Origin: Burkholderiaceae bacterium
GTDB taxonomy: Bacteria > Pseudomonadota > Gammaproteobacteria > Burkholderiales > Burkholderiaceae
Assembly: GCA_947470165.1 (NCBI GenBank)
Contig: CANISN010000001.1
Location: forward strand, 1 to 31,725
DNA: 31,725 bases
Reading direction: 5' to 3'
Shown piece after piece: positions 23,859 to 30,645 of this stretch. Each line of letters begins with the position of its first letter. Positions within the stretch are counted from its first letter, which is position 1. Both the position numbers and the translations under genes were made by a program. The notes beneath the pieces were generated by a model. That model worked only from the letters and a program-made list of their open reading frames with translations. It did no database searches and had not been told where the DNA came from.

Positions 23859-25358
23859 CTAGTTTTTTGAATTTAATAAATTAATGCGGGCGGCAGTAAC
23901 AGCATCAATGTCTGCGCTTGCCTGAATGTCATTTTGATGAGTTGCTAGGGCTTTTTCAATGGGTTTAGCTAATACTTTGCCGTATTCCACGCCAGGTTGA
24001 TCAAAGCTATTGATATTCCAGAGTGCCCCCAGCGTGGCCGTGCGGTTCTCATAAAGAGCGAGCAGAGCGCCGAGATAAAAAGCGTTGAGCTTAGGCAGTA
24101 ATAATAAATTACTTGGACGCTTACCTGGATAAACATCGTTTGGATTTTCAGCAGTTTTACCATTAGCTAAAGCTTGCGCTTGCGCCAAACAGTTAGCTAG
24201 CAAAATGCGATGGTGGGCTACTGCCTCTGGTCTATCGCTCATCGGCTCGCGCACGGCAATAAAATCAATAGGAATGATTTCAGTACCCTGATGAAAGAGT
24301 TGGAAGTAGGAATGTTGCGCATTGCTTCCAGCACTACCAAATACTACTGGTGAGGAGTGTTTTACAGGTTTGCCTGCACGATCAACGCTCTTGCCGTTAC
24401 TCTCCATATCCAGTTGCTGTAGCCACTTCGGGAACCAATCTAAAGCATCTGCGTAGGGGATGGCGGCATACGCTTTGATGTCATTCTGCTCTTGCTGGTA
24501 AAGCAAAGATAAGGCCATGATCACGGGTAGATTTTCTTCGAGGCGTGTATTCTTAAAATGTAAATCTATCGCTTCTGCACCAGCTAGAAATTGCTTGAAG
24601 GTGTCAAAGCCATATTGCAAAGCAATTGGTAAACCTACGGCAGACCATACGGAGTAACGACCACCCACCCAATCCCAGAAAGGGAAGATATTTTCTTCGC
24701 TTACGCCGAACTCCTTAGCGGCTGGAATGTTGGTTGTTACGGCATACAAGGCATTCGCAATTTGACTCTTGGAACAACCGCTCTCTTGGAACCAAGCTAA
24801 AACAGCTTTGGCATTCATGGTGGTTTCAAGAGTGGTGAAAGACTTAGAGACAATAATGACGCGAGTGGAATAGGGCTGAGCACGCCCTAAAATACGGGCT
24901 AATTCAGCAGTATCGATATTAGCCAAGAAATGCATGCGCATACCACGGCTTTCAATACCGGGTACATGGGCTAAAGCTTCAATCGCCAAGCGAGGACCAA
25001 AGTCTGATCCACCAATCCCAATATGAATGACATCAGCAACATCTACCCATTGATTACAGAGCGCTTCAATGCGATGCCAAACCTCAGCAACTTCTGGCAT
25101 GACATCCACTCCATTGATCAAGACAGGAGTCTTGGTGAGGTTGCGTAATGCTGAATGAAGTGCGGGTCGGTCTTCGCTACTATTAATATGCTTGCCAGCG
25201 AACATATCTTCAATGTATTGCTCCAAGCCACTTTTGCGAGCGGAAGTAAAGAGTTTCCTCCAGTCGCCCTCATCAATGCCCTGATAGGATGTGTCTAACA
25301 CCACATTAATAGCGGAATGAATACTTCGGGCGGTTAATTGGGCTTGCACAGACATCAT
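23859..25358 (-). CDS. pgi: Glucose-6-phosphate isomerase
   Basis: The 499-residue enzyme interconverts glucose 6-phosphate and fructose 6-phosphate. Visible blocks are ALHSALRNL, VIHIGIGGSDFGPRLA (110-125), IIVSKSFTTLETTMNA (168-183), DWVGGRYSVWSAVGLP (229-244), the catalytic Glu E319 in MESNGKS, the catalytic His H349 in NAQHSYFQLFHQG and the catalytic Lys K461 in DQPGVEYGKVLAK. It is about 50 residues shorter than E. coli Pgi: the N-terminal stretch around the usual LFAxDxxRF motif is missing, although all catalytic residues are kept. Two adjacent ATG codons open the gene and neither has a good ribosome site. The phosphohexomutase gene follows after 43 nt. The gene is divergent from the flavoprotein at 25496. 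Confidence 0.95.
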   Translation of the reverse strand: MMSVQAQLTARSIHSAINVVLDTSYQGIDEGDWRKLFTSARKSGLEQYIEDMFAGKHINSSEDRPALHSALRNLTKTPVLINGVDVMPEVAEVWHRIEALCNQWVDVADVIHIGIGGSDFGPRLAIEALAHVPGIESRGMRMHFLANIDTAELARILGRAQPYSTRVIIVSKSFTTLETTMNAKAVLAWFQESGCSKSQIANALYAVTTNIPAAKEFGVSEENIFPFWDWVGGRYSVWSAVGLPIALQYGFDTFKQFLAGAEAIDLHFKNTRLEENLPVIMALSLLYQQEQNDIKAYAAIPYADALDWFPKWLQQLDMESNGKSVDRAGKPVKHSSPVVFGSAGSNAQHSYFQLFHQGTEIIPIDFIAVREPMSDRPEAVAHHRILLANCLAQAQALANGKTAENPNDVYPGKRPSNLLLLPKLNAFYLGALLALYENRTATLGALWNINSFDQPGVEYGKVLAKPIEKALATHQNDIQASADIDAVTAARINLLNSKN

Positions 25359-25495
25359 CAGATTTTATCAATAAGAGCATCAAGATCGCCTTAAAACACT
25401 GAAAATGTTACGATTTCAACAATATATGGGCTTCAGTTTAGATATAAGCCATTACAAAACAAAGATAACGAAGCAATAGAGTCGGGAAAAGCAGA

Positions 25496-26632
25496 ATGGA
25501 GCAGGTCGATTGTGTAGTGGTGGGTGCTGGAGTCGTTGGGTTGGCTATTGCGCGTGAGATGGCTCTTCAAGGCCGAGAAACTATTTTGCTCGAGCGGGAA
25601 GACTCTTTTGGCACCATTAGTAGTGCTCGTAATAGCGAAGTCATTCATGCGGGGATTTATTACCCAAAAGATTCTCTTAAAGCTAAGCTATGTGTAGCAG
25701 GTAATCGTCTCTTATACGAGTATTGCCGCAGCCATCAAGTCAGAACTCAAGCGTACGGCAAGTTAATTGTTGCCGCTGATGTAAGTCAATTGGATGATCT
25801 TCAGGCTATTTTGTACAAAGCCCAGAATAATCAAGTTCCCGAGATCAAAATGATTACAGGTGCGCAGGCAAAAACGCTTGAGCCCCAACTGCAATGTGAA
25901 GCGGCAGTACTCTCTAGTTCTACTGGCGTAGTGGATAGCCATGGCTTAATGCTTTCCTTGTTAGGCGGCTTTGAAGATGCGGGTGGTATGGTTGCCTATC
26001 AATCTCCTTTACTCAGTGCCATACCCATTGGCAATAAGGCAGAGGGTGGCTTCGAGCTCACCATTGGCGGCGCTGATGGTATGAAGATTCAGACAAAGTT
26101 GTTGATTAACTGTGCAGGTCTGAGTGCTCCAGCACTTGCCCAAAAGATTGAAGGTCTTGCGAAAGATCAAATACCTAAAGCCTACTTTGCCAAAGGGAAC
26201 TACTTCTCTTTATCAGGTAAATCTCCATTTAGTCATTTGATTTATCCCATTCCCGAGCCAGGTGGCCTAGGTGTCCATCTCACCCTGGATATGGGTGGTC
26301 AAGCTAAGTTTGGACCAGATGTAGAGTGGTTGGAAATCGAAGAAGAGGGGCAAGTGAACTACACGGTTGATGTCAAGAGGGGTGAGAGCTTTTATGCTGC
26401 GGTCAGACAGTATTGGCCAAGTCTAAAGGAAGGTGCTTTACAAGCAGATTATTCCGGCGTCAGAGCCAAAATTGTTCCGCCGAATATGCCTGCAGGAGAT
26501 TTTTGCTTTAATGGGCCTCAGCAACATCAACTTCAAGGACTGTTTAACCTGTATGGCTTTGAGTCCCCAGGACTAACCTCTTGCTTGGCCATTGCCAAGC
26601 ATTTGGAGGGGCAAATCAAAAGTTCTCTATAA
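25496..26632 (+). CDS. FAD-dependent oxidoreductase, L-2-hydroxyglutarate-dehydrogenase-like
   Basis: The 378-residue flavoprotein belongs to the DAO family (PF01266). The FAD site is CVVVGAGVVGLAIAREMALQGRETILLERE (6-35). The block SARNSEVIHAGIYYPKDSLKAKLC (43-66) is characteristic of the LhgO/L2HGDH branch, as are GVVDSHGLM and the C-terminal LFNLYGFESPGLTSCLAIA. E. coli LhgO is about 420 residues, so this is a shorter member; a glycerol-3-phosphate-like or other 2-hydroxyacid substrate is possible. In the LhgO branch L-2-hydroxyglutarate is oxidised to 2-oxoglutarate with electrons going to quinone. The last bases hold the -10 box of the following tRNA-Ser gene. The neighbours give no further hint. 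Confidence 0.85.
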   Translation: MEQVDCVVVGAGVVGLAIAREMALQGRETILLEREDSFGTISSARNSEVIHAGIYYPKDSLKAKLCVAGNRLLYEYCRSHQVRTQAYGKLIVAADVSQLDDLQAILYKAQNNQVPEIKMITGAQAKTLEPQLQCEAAVLSSSTGVVDSHGLMLSLLGGFEDAGGMVAYQSPLLSAIPIGNKAEGGFELTIGGADGMKIQTKLLINCAGLSAPALAQKIEGLAKDQIPKAYFAKGNYFSLSGKSPFSHLIYPIPEPGGLGVHLTLDMGGQAKFGPDVEWLEIEEEGQVNYTVDVKRGESFYAAVRQYWPSLKEGALQADYSGVRAKIVPPNMPAGDFCFNGPQQHQLQGLFNLYGFESPGLTSCLAIAKHLEGQIKSSL

Positions 26633-26633
26633 T
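26603..26633 (+). promoter_or_regulatory. tRNA-Ser(TGA) promoter inside the end of the flavoprotein gene
   Basis: A perfect TATAAT (26628-26633) overlaps the TAA stop codon (26630-26632) of the flavoprotein gene. TTGGAG (26603-26608) is the best -35, with a 19-nt spacer. The tRNA starts 19 nt after the -10 box. Confidence 0.55.
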
Positions 26634-26652
26634 CTAGGACTCGATTCGCATA

Positions 26653-26742
26653 GGAAGAGTGGCAGAGCGGTTGAATGCACCAGTCTTGAAAACTGGCGAG
26701 GATGAAAGTCCTCCGTGAGTTCGAATCTCACCTCTTCCGCCA
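26653..26742 (+). tRNA. tRNA-Ser (anticodon TGA)
   Basis: GGAAGAG (26653-26659) pairs with CTCTTCC (26732-26738), followed by G and an encoded CCA. The anticodon stem CCAGT/ACTGG encloses CTTGAAA with TGA at 26687-26689. A long variable arm (GAGGATGAAAGTCCTC) and the T arm GTGAGTTCGAATCTCAC confirm a class II serine tRNA, reading UCA and probably other UCN codons. A terminator follows at 26749. Confidence 0.97.
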
Positions 26743-26748
26743 AAATAC

Positions 26749-26782
26749 AAGTCCCAGTTTTCTTGCTGGGACTTTTCTTTTT
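26749..26782 (+). terminator. Intrinsic terminator after tRNA-Ser(TGA)
   Basis: AAGTCCCAG (26749-26757) and CTGGGACTT (26766-26774) form a perfect 9-bp stem with an 8-nt loop, followed by TTCTTTTT. Confidence 0.88.
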
Positions 26783-26868
26783 AATACCCGACTATTTTAC
26801 TAATTTATGAATTCTCGCTGTCATGTGAAAGGCGCATACTGAGTAGGTAGGTATAAAAAGAGGTATAT

Positions 26869-27252
26869 ATGCTGCTCAAGTTCATCACAACATCTTTGTT
26901 GATGGGATTTACGCTCTCTGTCTTTGCAATCACACCGCAAGACTTACTCAAGATTTATGAAGCTCAGTCTAGTAAAGCTTCGCCTAGTCGTGGTGAGCAA
27001 TTCTTTAATGCCAAGCATGGCAAGGAGTGGAGTTGCTCCTCTTGCCATGAAAATCCTCCCAATCACGACACTAAGCATATTGTTACTGGCAAGGTAATTA
27101 AACCATTAGCACCTAACGCTAATCCTGCGCGCTTTACTGATGAGATCAAAGCAGATAAGTGGTTCAAGCGTAATTGCAATGATGTACTTGATAGAGACTG
27201 TACTGCCCAAGAAAAAGCAGAAGTCCTCTCATGGCTAATGATTGTGAAATGA
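26869..27252 (+). CDS. shp: SHP-type cytochrome c (DUF1924)
   Basis: The 127-residue periplasmic cytochrome has a signal peptide (about 1-20, cleaved near VFA-IT) and one haem c site, CSSCH at 56-60. The C-terminal part, NPARFTDEIKADKWFKRNCNDVLDRDCTAQEKAEVLSWL, matches DUF1924 (PF09086), the family of sphaeroides haem protein. SHP is a high-spin cytochrome that binds O2 and NO through an unusual Asn-ligated haem. N102 just before C103 is the likely Asn ligand, and C103 with C111 the likely disulfide, by recall of the Rhodobacter protein. A ribosome site AAGAGG is 8 nt upstream. Its stop overlaps the diheme cytochrome start (ATGA). Confidence 0.88.
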   Translation: MLLKFITTSLLMGFTLSVFAITPQDLLKIYEAQSSKASPSRGEQFFNAKHGKEWSCSSCHENPPNHDTKHIVTGKVIKPLAPNANPARFTDEIKADKWFKRNCNDVLDRDCTAQEKAEVLSWLMIVK

Positions 27253-27725
27253 GTTCCATGAAAATCAAAAAAACTATCTTAATTTTTGCTACTTTACTGC
27301 TGACTTCTTCAGGCACCTTTGCCGCAAAGATGGCCATGCCCGTTGATGTGCCAGCCTCTTATGAAACTGAGTGTGCAAGCTGTCACATGGCTTATCCTCC
27401 GGCACTCTTAAGTGAACAGAGTTGGAAAAATGTGATGTCTGGCTTATCAAAACACTTTGGTACGGATGCTGGCGTAGATGCTAAAACGCAAATTGAGATC
27501 ACTAACTGGTTAGTAAAAAATGCGACCACTCGTCAGAAGTACATCGAGACTGCCCCTGAAAATCGCATTACCAAAACTTCATGGTTTATTCGTAAGCATG
27601 ATGAGGTAAAGCCTGACGTCTGGAAGCGAGCGAGTATTAAGAGTCCAGCAAACTGCGGGGCATGTCATATCGATGCTGCTAAAGGTATCTTTAGTGAGAG
27701 CAAAATTAAGATCCCATTGAAATGA
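27249..27725 (+). CDS. dhc: Diheme cytochrome c (DHC family)
   Basis: The protein has 158 residues from the ATG at 27249, which overlaps the shp stop as ATGA; an in-frame ATG at 27258 gives a more standard signal peptide (MKIKKTILIFATLLLTSSGT). Two haem c sites are visible: CASCH in TECASCHMAYPPALL and CGACH near the C-terminus in ANCGACHIDAAKGIF. Both belong to the DHC pattern (PF09626), which passes electrons to SHP. The intervening segment (SWKNVMSGLSKHFGTDAGV) is typical. The stop overlaps the cytochrome b561 start (ATGA), so the three genes are made together. It should act in the periplasm. Confidence 0.88.
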   Translation: MSSMKIKKTILIFATLLLTSSGTFAAKMAMPVDVPASYETECASCHMAYPPALLSEQSWKNVMSGLSKHFGTDAGVDAKTQIEITNWLVKNATTRQKYIETAPENRITKTSWFIRKHDEVKPDVWKRASIKSPANCGACHIDAAKGIFSESKIKIPLK

Positions 27726-28396
27726 GTAATTCACTGAATAATGCAGTTGGTGCAACCGGCAAGCTAAAGAAAATGATTTTAGTGTGGGATATTCCAGTGC
27801 GCGTATTTCATTGGCTGCTAGTGATTTGTTTTGCTGGTGCTTGGCTTACTTCGGAGAGTGAGCGCCTGCAGATGATTCATTATGCTTTCGGATATACCTC
27901 ATGCTTGCTTGTAGTTATTCGATTAATCTGGGGTGTGATTGGAACGCGCTATGCTCGATTTACTCAGTTCATAAAAAGACCCAACGCAGTACTAGAGCAC
28001 TTTATGGCGGTGCTGCGCGGTCATGCCCATCATGATGTTGGCCATAATCCTGCTGGAGGTTTGGTGATGGTCGTCCTCATGCTCTTGATTCTAGTGATTG
28101 GTTTGACTGGTTACCTTAGTATTAAAGAATTCCTCGGAAACTTTGCGGGTGAGGCTCATGAAGTAGTCGCCAATTTGGCATTAGCCTTTGTCATTGTCCA
28201 TATCCTTGCCGCTATTGTGATGAGCGTGCTAGAGAGGCAGAATCTCGTGAAGTCTATGGTTGATGGAAAAAAACAGGGTATGCCGGAGCAAGCGATTCGT
28301 TATCCTCAATACTTCATTGGGGCACTTGTTTTGCTTGGTTCCCTCTATTTCTTCTACCTGATTCTGAGTGGCTCTTTGCCTGCTCTAACGCAGTAA
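27722..28396 (+). CDS. Cytochrome b561 family membrane protein
   Basis: The 224-residue inner-membrane dihaem cytochrome b (PF01292) has about four main helices at roughly 28-45, 52-74, 112-133 and 146-170 plus a C-terminal helix at about 198-216. The opening ILVWDIPVRVFHWLLVI is a family hallmark. Probable haem ligands are H30, H53, H146 and H160. A His-rich loop, RGHAHHDVGHN, lies at 100-109. It would take electrons from quinol and hand them to the diheme cytochrome and then SHP. The start overlaps the dhc stop, and there is no terminator within the three genes. It is convergent with the CoA-transferase, 44 nt away. Confidence 0.9.
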   Translation: MSNSLNNAVGATGKLKKMILVWDIPVRVFHWLLVICFAGAWLTSESERLQMIHYAFGYTSCLLVVIRLIWGVIGTRYARFTQFIKRPNAVLEHFMAVLRGHAHHDVGHNPAGGLVMVVLMLLILVIGLTGYLSIKEFLGNFAGEAHEVVANLALAFVIVHILAAIVMSVLERQNLVKSMVDGKKQGMPEQAIRYPQYFIGALVLLGSLYFFYLILSGSLPALTQ

Positions 28397-28440
28397 ACAC
28401 TTCCTCTTCCTTGTTGTAAGTATAGGATTCGCTTTATTAC

Positions 28441-29658
28441 TTAAGGATTAAAAGCGCCACCCTCTTCAAGCACTTTCAGATCATCTCCAGCAATTCCCAG
28501 TTCTTTCAATAGTTCATGAGTATGCTCACCTAGGAGTGGGGGGTGTCGCGTCACTTCTTGAGGGGTGCCCATCAGCTTAACTGCAAAACCAATATTGGGA
28601 ACCTTGCCTTCAATTGGATGATCAATTTCCATGCGCATCTTCCGATGTTGGCCATGCTCGCTATCAAATGCTTGGGGGTATGTGTTAATCGGTCCCGCCG
28701 GAATACCATCGGCCAGCAGTAGATCCACCCATTCTTCACTGGTTTTGCTAGCAAAGGTCTTTTCAAGTTCCATTGCCAGAATCAAACGATTGGCCAAGCG
28801 AAGCGGATTGGTTCTAAAAAGAGGATCCTCAAATAATTCTGGCCGACCAATTTTTTCACAGAGGAGTTTCCAAAGTTTTTGATTGGTAGCCCCCATCACA
28901 AAGTAGCCATCAGAGGCTTTCATGGCCTGGTAGGGCGCGCTCATATGATTTGCGGTTCCCAGTTTATAGGGCTCGACTCCAGTCCCCCAGTATTGGGCGG
29001 TATCCCAAATGGAGAATGCCAATGCAGAATCAAAGAGAGAGGCATCAATAAATTGCCCCTCACCTGATTTAGTCTTGCCAATATAGGCAGACAAAATGCC
29101 ATAGACGGCAAAGAGGGCGCAACCAATATCAGCTACGGGAACTCCTGCTTTTACAGGAGGACCATCTGGATAGCCCGTCACGCTCATAACACCGGACATC
29201 GCTTGCGCCATGAGATCAAAGCCTGGTCGATCTGCCCAAGGACCAGTCTGACCAAATCCCGAGATGCTGGCATAGACCAAGCCAGGGTTGATAGCCCTTA
29301 GTGACGGATAGTCAATTCCCAGTCTTTTCATAACGCCGGGGCGATAGTTTTCTACCAAAATATCTGCAGTTTTGACTAGCTCGAAAAATACTTTTTTACC
29401 GGCCTCCGTTTTGAGATTTAAGGTCACGCTTCGTTTGTTGCGATTCATATTCAGAAAGCCCATGCTGTCTGAGCCTTTCATCTTAAATCCCATTGCTCCG
29501 CGGGTTTGATCGCCAGTACCAGGCGGCTCAATTTTGATAACATCCGCACCTAAATCAGCAAGGAGCATGCAGCAGTAGGGGCCCGCCATTACTTGACTCA
29601 CGTCAAGAACTCTTACTCCGGCCAGGGGTAAAGGTTTATTGATAGGTGTTTTCATCAT
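28441..29658 (-). CDS. CoA-transferase family III (CaiB/BaiF)
   Basis: The 405-residue enzyme moves CoA between carboxylic acids through an aspartyl anhydride. The N-terminal LAGVRVLDVSQVMAGPYCCMLLADLGADVIKIEPPGTGDQTR (12-53) is the family signature. The probable nucleophile is D148 in RPGFDLMAQAMSGVM. Other blocks are NRNKRSVTLNLKTEAGKK, ISGFGQTGPWADRPG and DASLFDSALAF, with HPPLLGEHT near the end. Acid substrates cannot be read; formyl-CoA/oxalate, succinyl-CoA/malate and carnitine types share these motifs. I chose the first of two adjacent ATG codons (29658), with TTGAGA upstream; a longer frame to 29721 has no signal for it. It is divergent from the crotonase homologue, suggesting shared control. 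Confidence 0.9.
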   Translation of the reverse strand: MMKTPINKPLPLAGVRVLDVSQVMAGPYCCMLLADLGADVIKIEPPGTGDQTRGAMGFKMKGSDSMGFLNMNRNKRSVTLNLKTEAGKKVFFELVKTADILVENYRPGVMKRLGIDYPSLRAINPGLVYASISGFGQTGPWADRPGFDLMAQAMSGVMSVTGYPDGPPVKAGVPVADIGCALFAVYGILSAYIGKTKSGEGQFIDASLFDSALAFSIWDTAQYWGTGVEPYKLGTANHMSAPYQAMKASDGYFVMGATNQKLWKLLCEKIGRPELFEDPLFRTNPLRLANRLILAMELEKTFASKTSEEWVDLLLADGIPAGPINTYPQAFDSEHGQHRKMRMEIDHPIEGKVPNIGFAVKLMGTPQEVTRHPPLLGEHTHELLKELGIAGDDLKVLEEGGAFNP

Positions 29659-29827
29659 TGTCTCAATTGTTTTTATATGTTTATATTGCAATGCTAATTG
29701 ATAGTCATGAATATAGAACAAAATAATATCAAGGCTGAATAATTCAGCAGTCTAATTATTTATCTCACGATTTCAGTGATAGTATTCATAGACTCTCTCT
29801 CTTAAATGTGGGAGGGTTTCTTATTTT

Positions 29828-30631
29828 ATGACACCAGATAAAAACCTCCATCCAGATCACCTTGCAGAAGTTCGCTTAGAGATTCGTAATGCAGTTGCAT
29901 ACATTACCTTTGATCATGTTGCTGCTCGTAATGCGATGACAGTAGGGATGTATCAGAGTCTGAAATTCATTTGTGAGGATTTAACTAAAAGTTCCGGCGT
30001 ACGTGTAGCGATTTTGCGTGGCGCTGGCGGCAAGTCTTTTGTATCAGGAAGTGATATCGCTCAGTTTGAAGTCTTTCAGAATGGGGATGATGGCATTCGT
30101 TATGAAGAGGATATTGATGAGTATTTGACGCCATTAGCGATGCTCCCTTTTCCAACAATTGCAGTCATCGATGGTATGGCAGTAGGCGGAGGCCTTGCGA
30201 TTGCCAGTTGCTGTGATTTCCGTATCTCCACACCTGATGCGCGCTTTGGTGTGCCTATTGCCAAAACATTAGGAAATTGCTTATCTGCCAGTAACGTTGT
30301 TTGGCTCACAGCGCACCTTGGGATCAATATCGTTAAGCGTATGCTGCTATTAGCCGAGTTAGTTGCTGCACCTGAGCTACTCAAACAAGGCTATCTTTTA
30401 GCTACTTATACTGCTGATGATCTGGAGGGTGAGGCTCATCAGTTGGCCGAGCGTTTAATGAAGTTAGCACCTATTACGCAAAAGTCGAGCAAGCAAACCC
30501 TGGCGCGAATGATTAAAAATAACTTGCCAGATTGCAGTGATCTCATTCGGGAATGCTATGGCAGTCATGATTTCAAGAATGGCGTTGCTTCATTCTTAGA
30601 AGGTAAGCCGCCAGTCTGGACTGGAAAGTAA
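29828..30631 (+). CDS. Enoyl-CoA hydratase/isomerase family protein with altered active site
   Basis: The 267-residue crotonase-fold protein shows the two oxyanion-hole segments, GGKSFVSGSDIAQF (67-80) and IDGMAVGGGLAIASCCDFR (114-132). Canonical hydratases have Glu in the FGxPE motif and a second Glu about 20 residues later. Here the motif reads FGVPIAKTLG (140-149), with I144 where the first Glu is expected, and the second position falls at R171 in VKRMLLLAE. By eye neither catalytic Glu is kept, so another crotonase chemistry (isomerase, thioesterase, decarboxylase) or a changed mechanism is possible. GGAGG lies 12 nt before the ATG. It is divergent from the CoA-transferase, and together they suggest a CoA-thioester pathway. 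Confidence 0.85.
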   Translation: MTPDKNLHPDHLAEVRLEIRNAVAYITFDHVAARNAMTVGMYQSLKFICEDLTKSSGVRVAILRGAGGKSFVSGSDIAQFEVFQNGDDGIRYEEDIDEYLTPLAMLPFPTIAVIDGMAVGGGLAIASCCDFRISTPDARFGVPIAKTLGNCLSASNVVWLTAHLGINIVKRMLLLAELVAAPELLKQGYLLATYTADDLEGEAHQLAERLMKLAPITQKSSKQTLARMIKNNLPDCSDLIRECYGSHDFKNGVASFLEGKPPVWTGK

Positions 30632-30645
30632 GTCCTAGTCTTAAG

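Noticed and set aside
25433..25648. Minus-strand frame of 71 codons at the pgi/flavoprotein spacer
   Set aside because: It overlaps the FAD-binding start of the flavoprotein and resembles no family.
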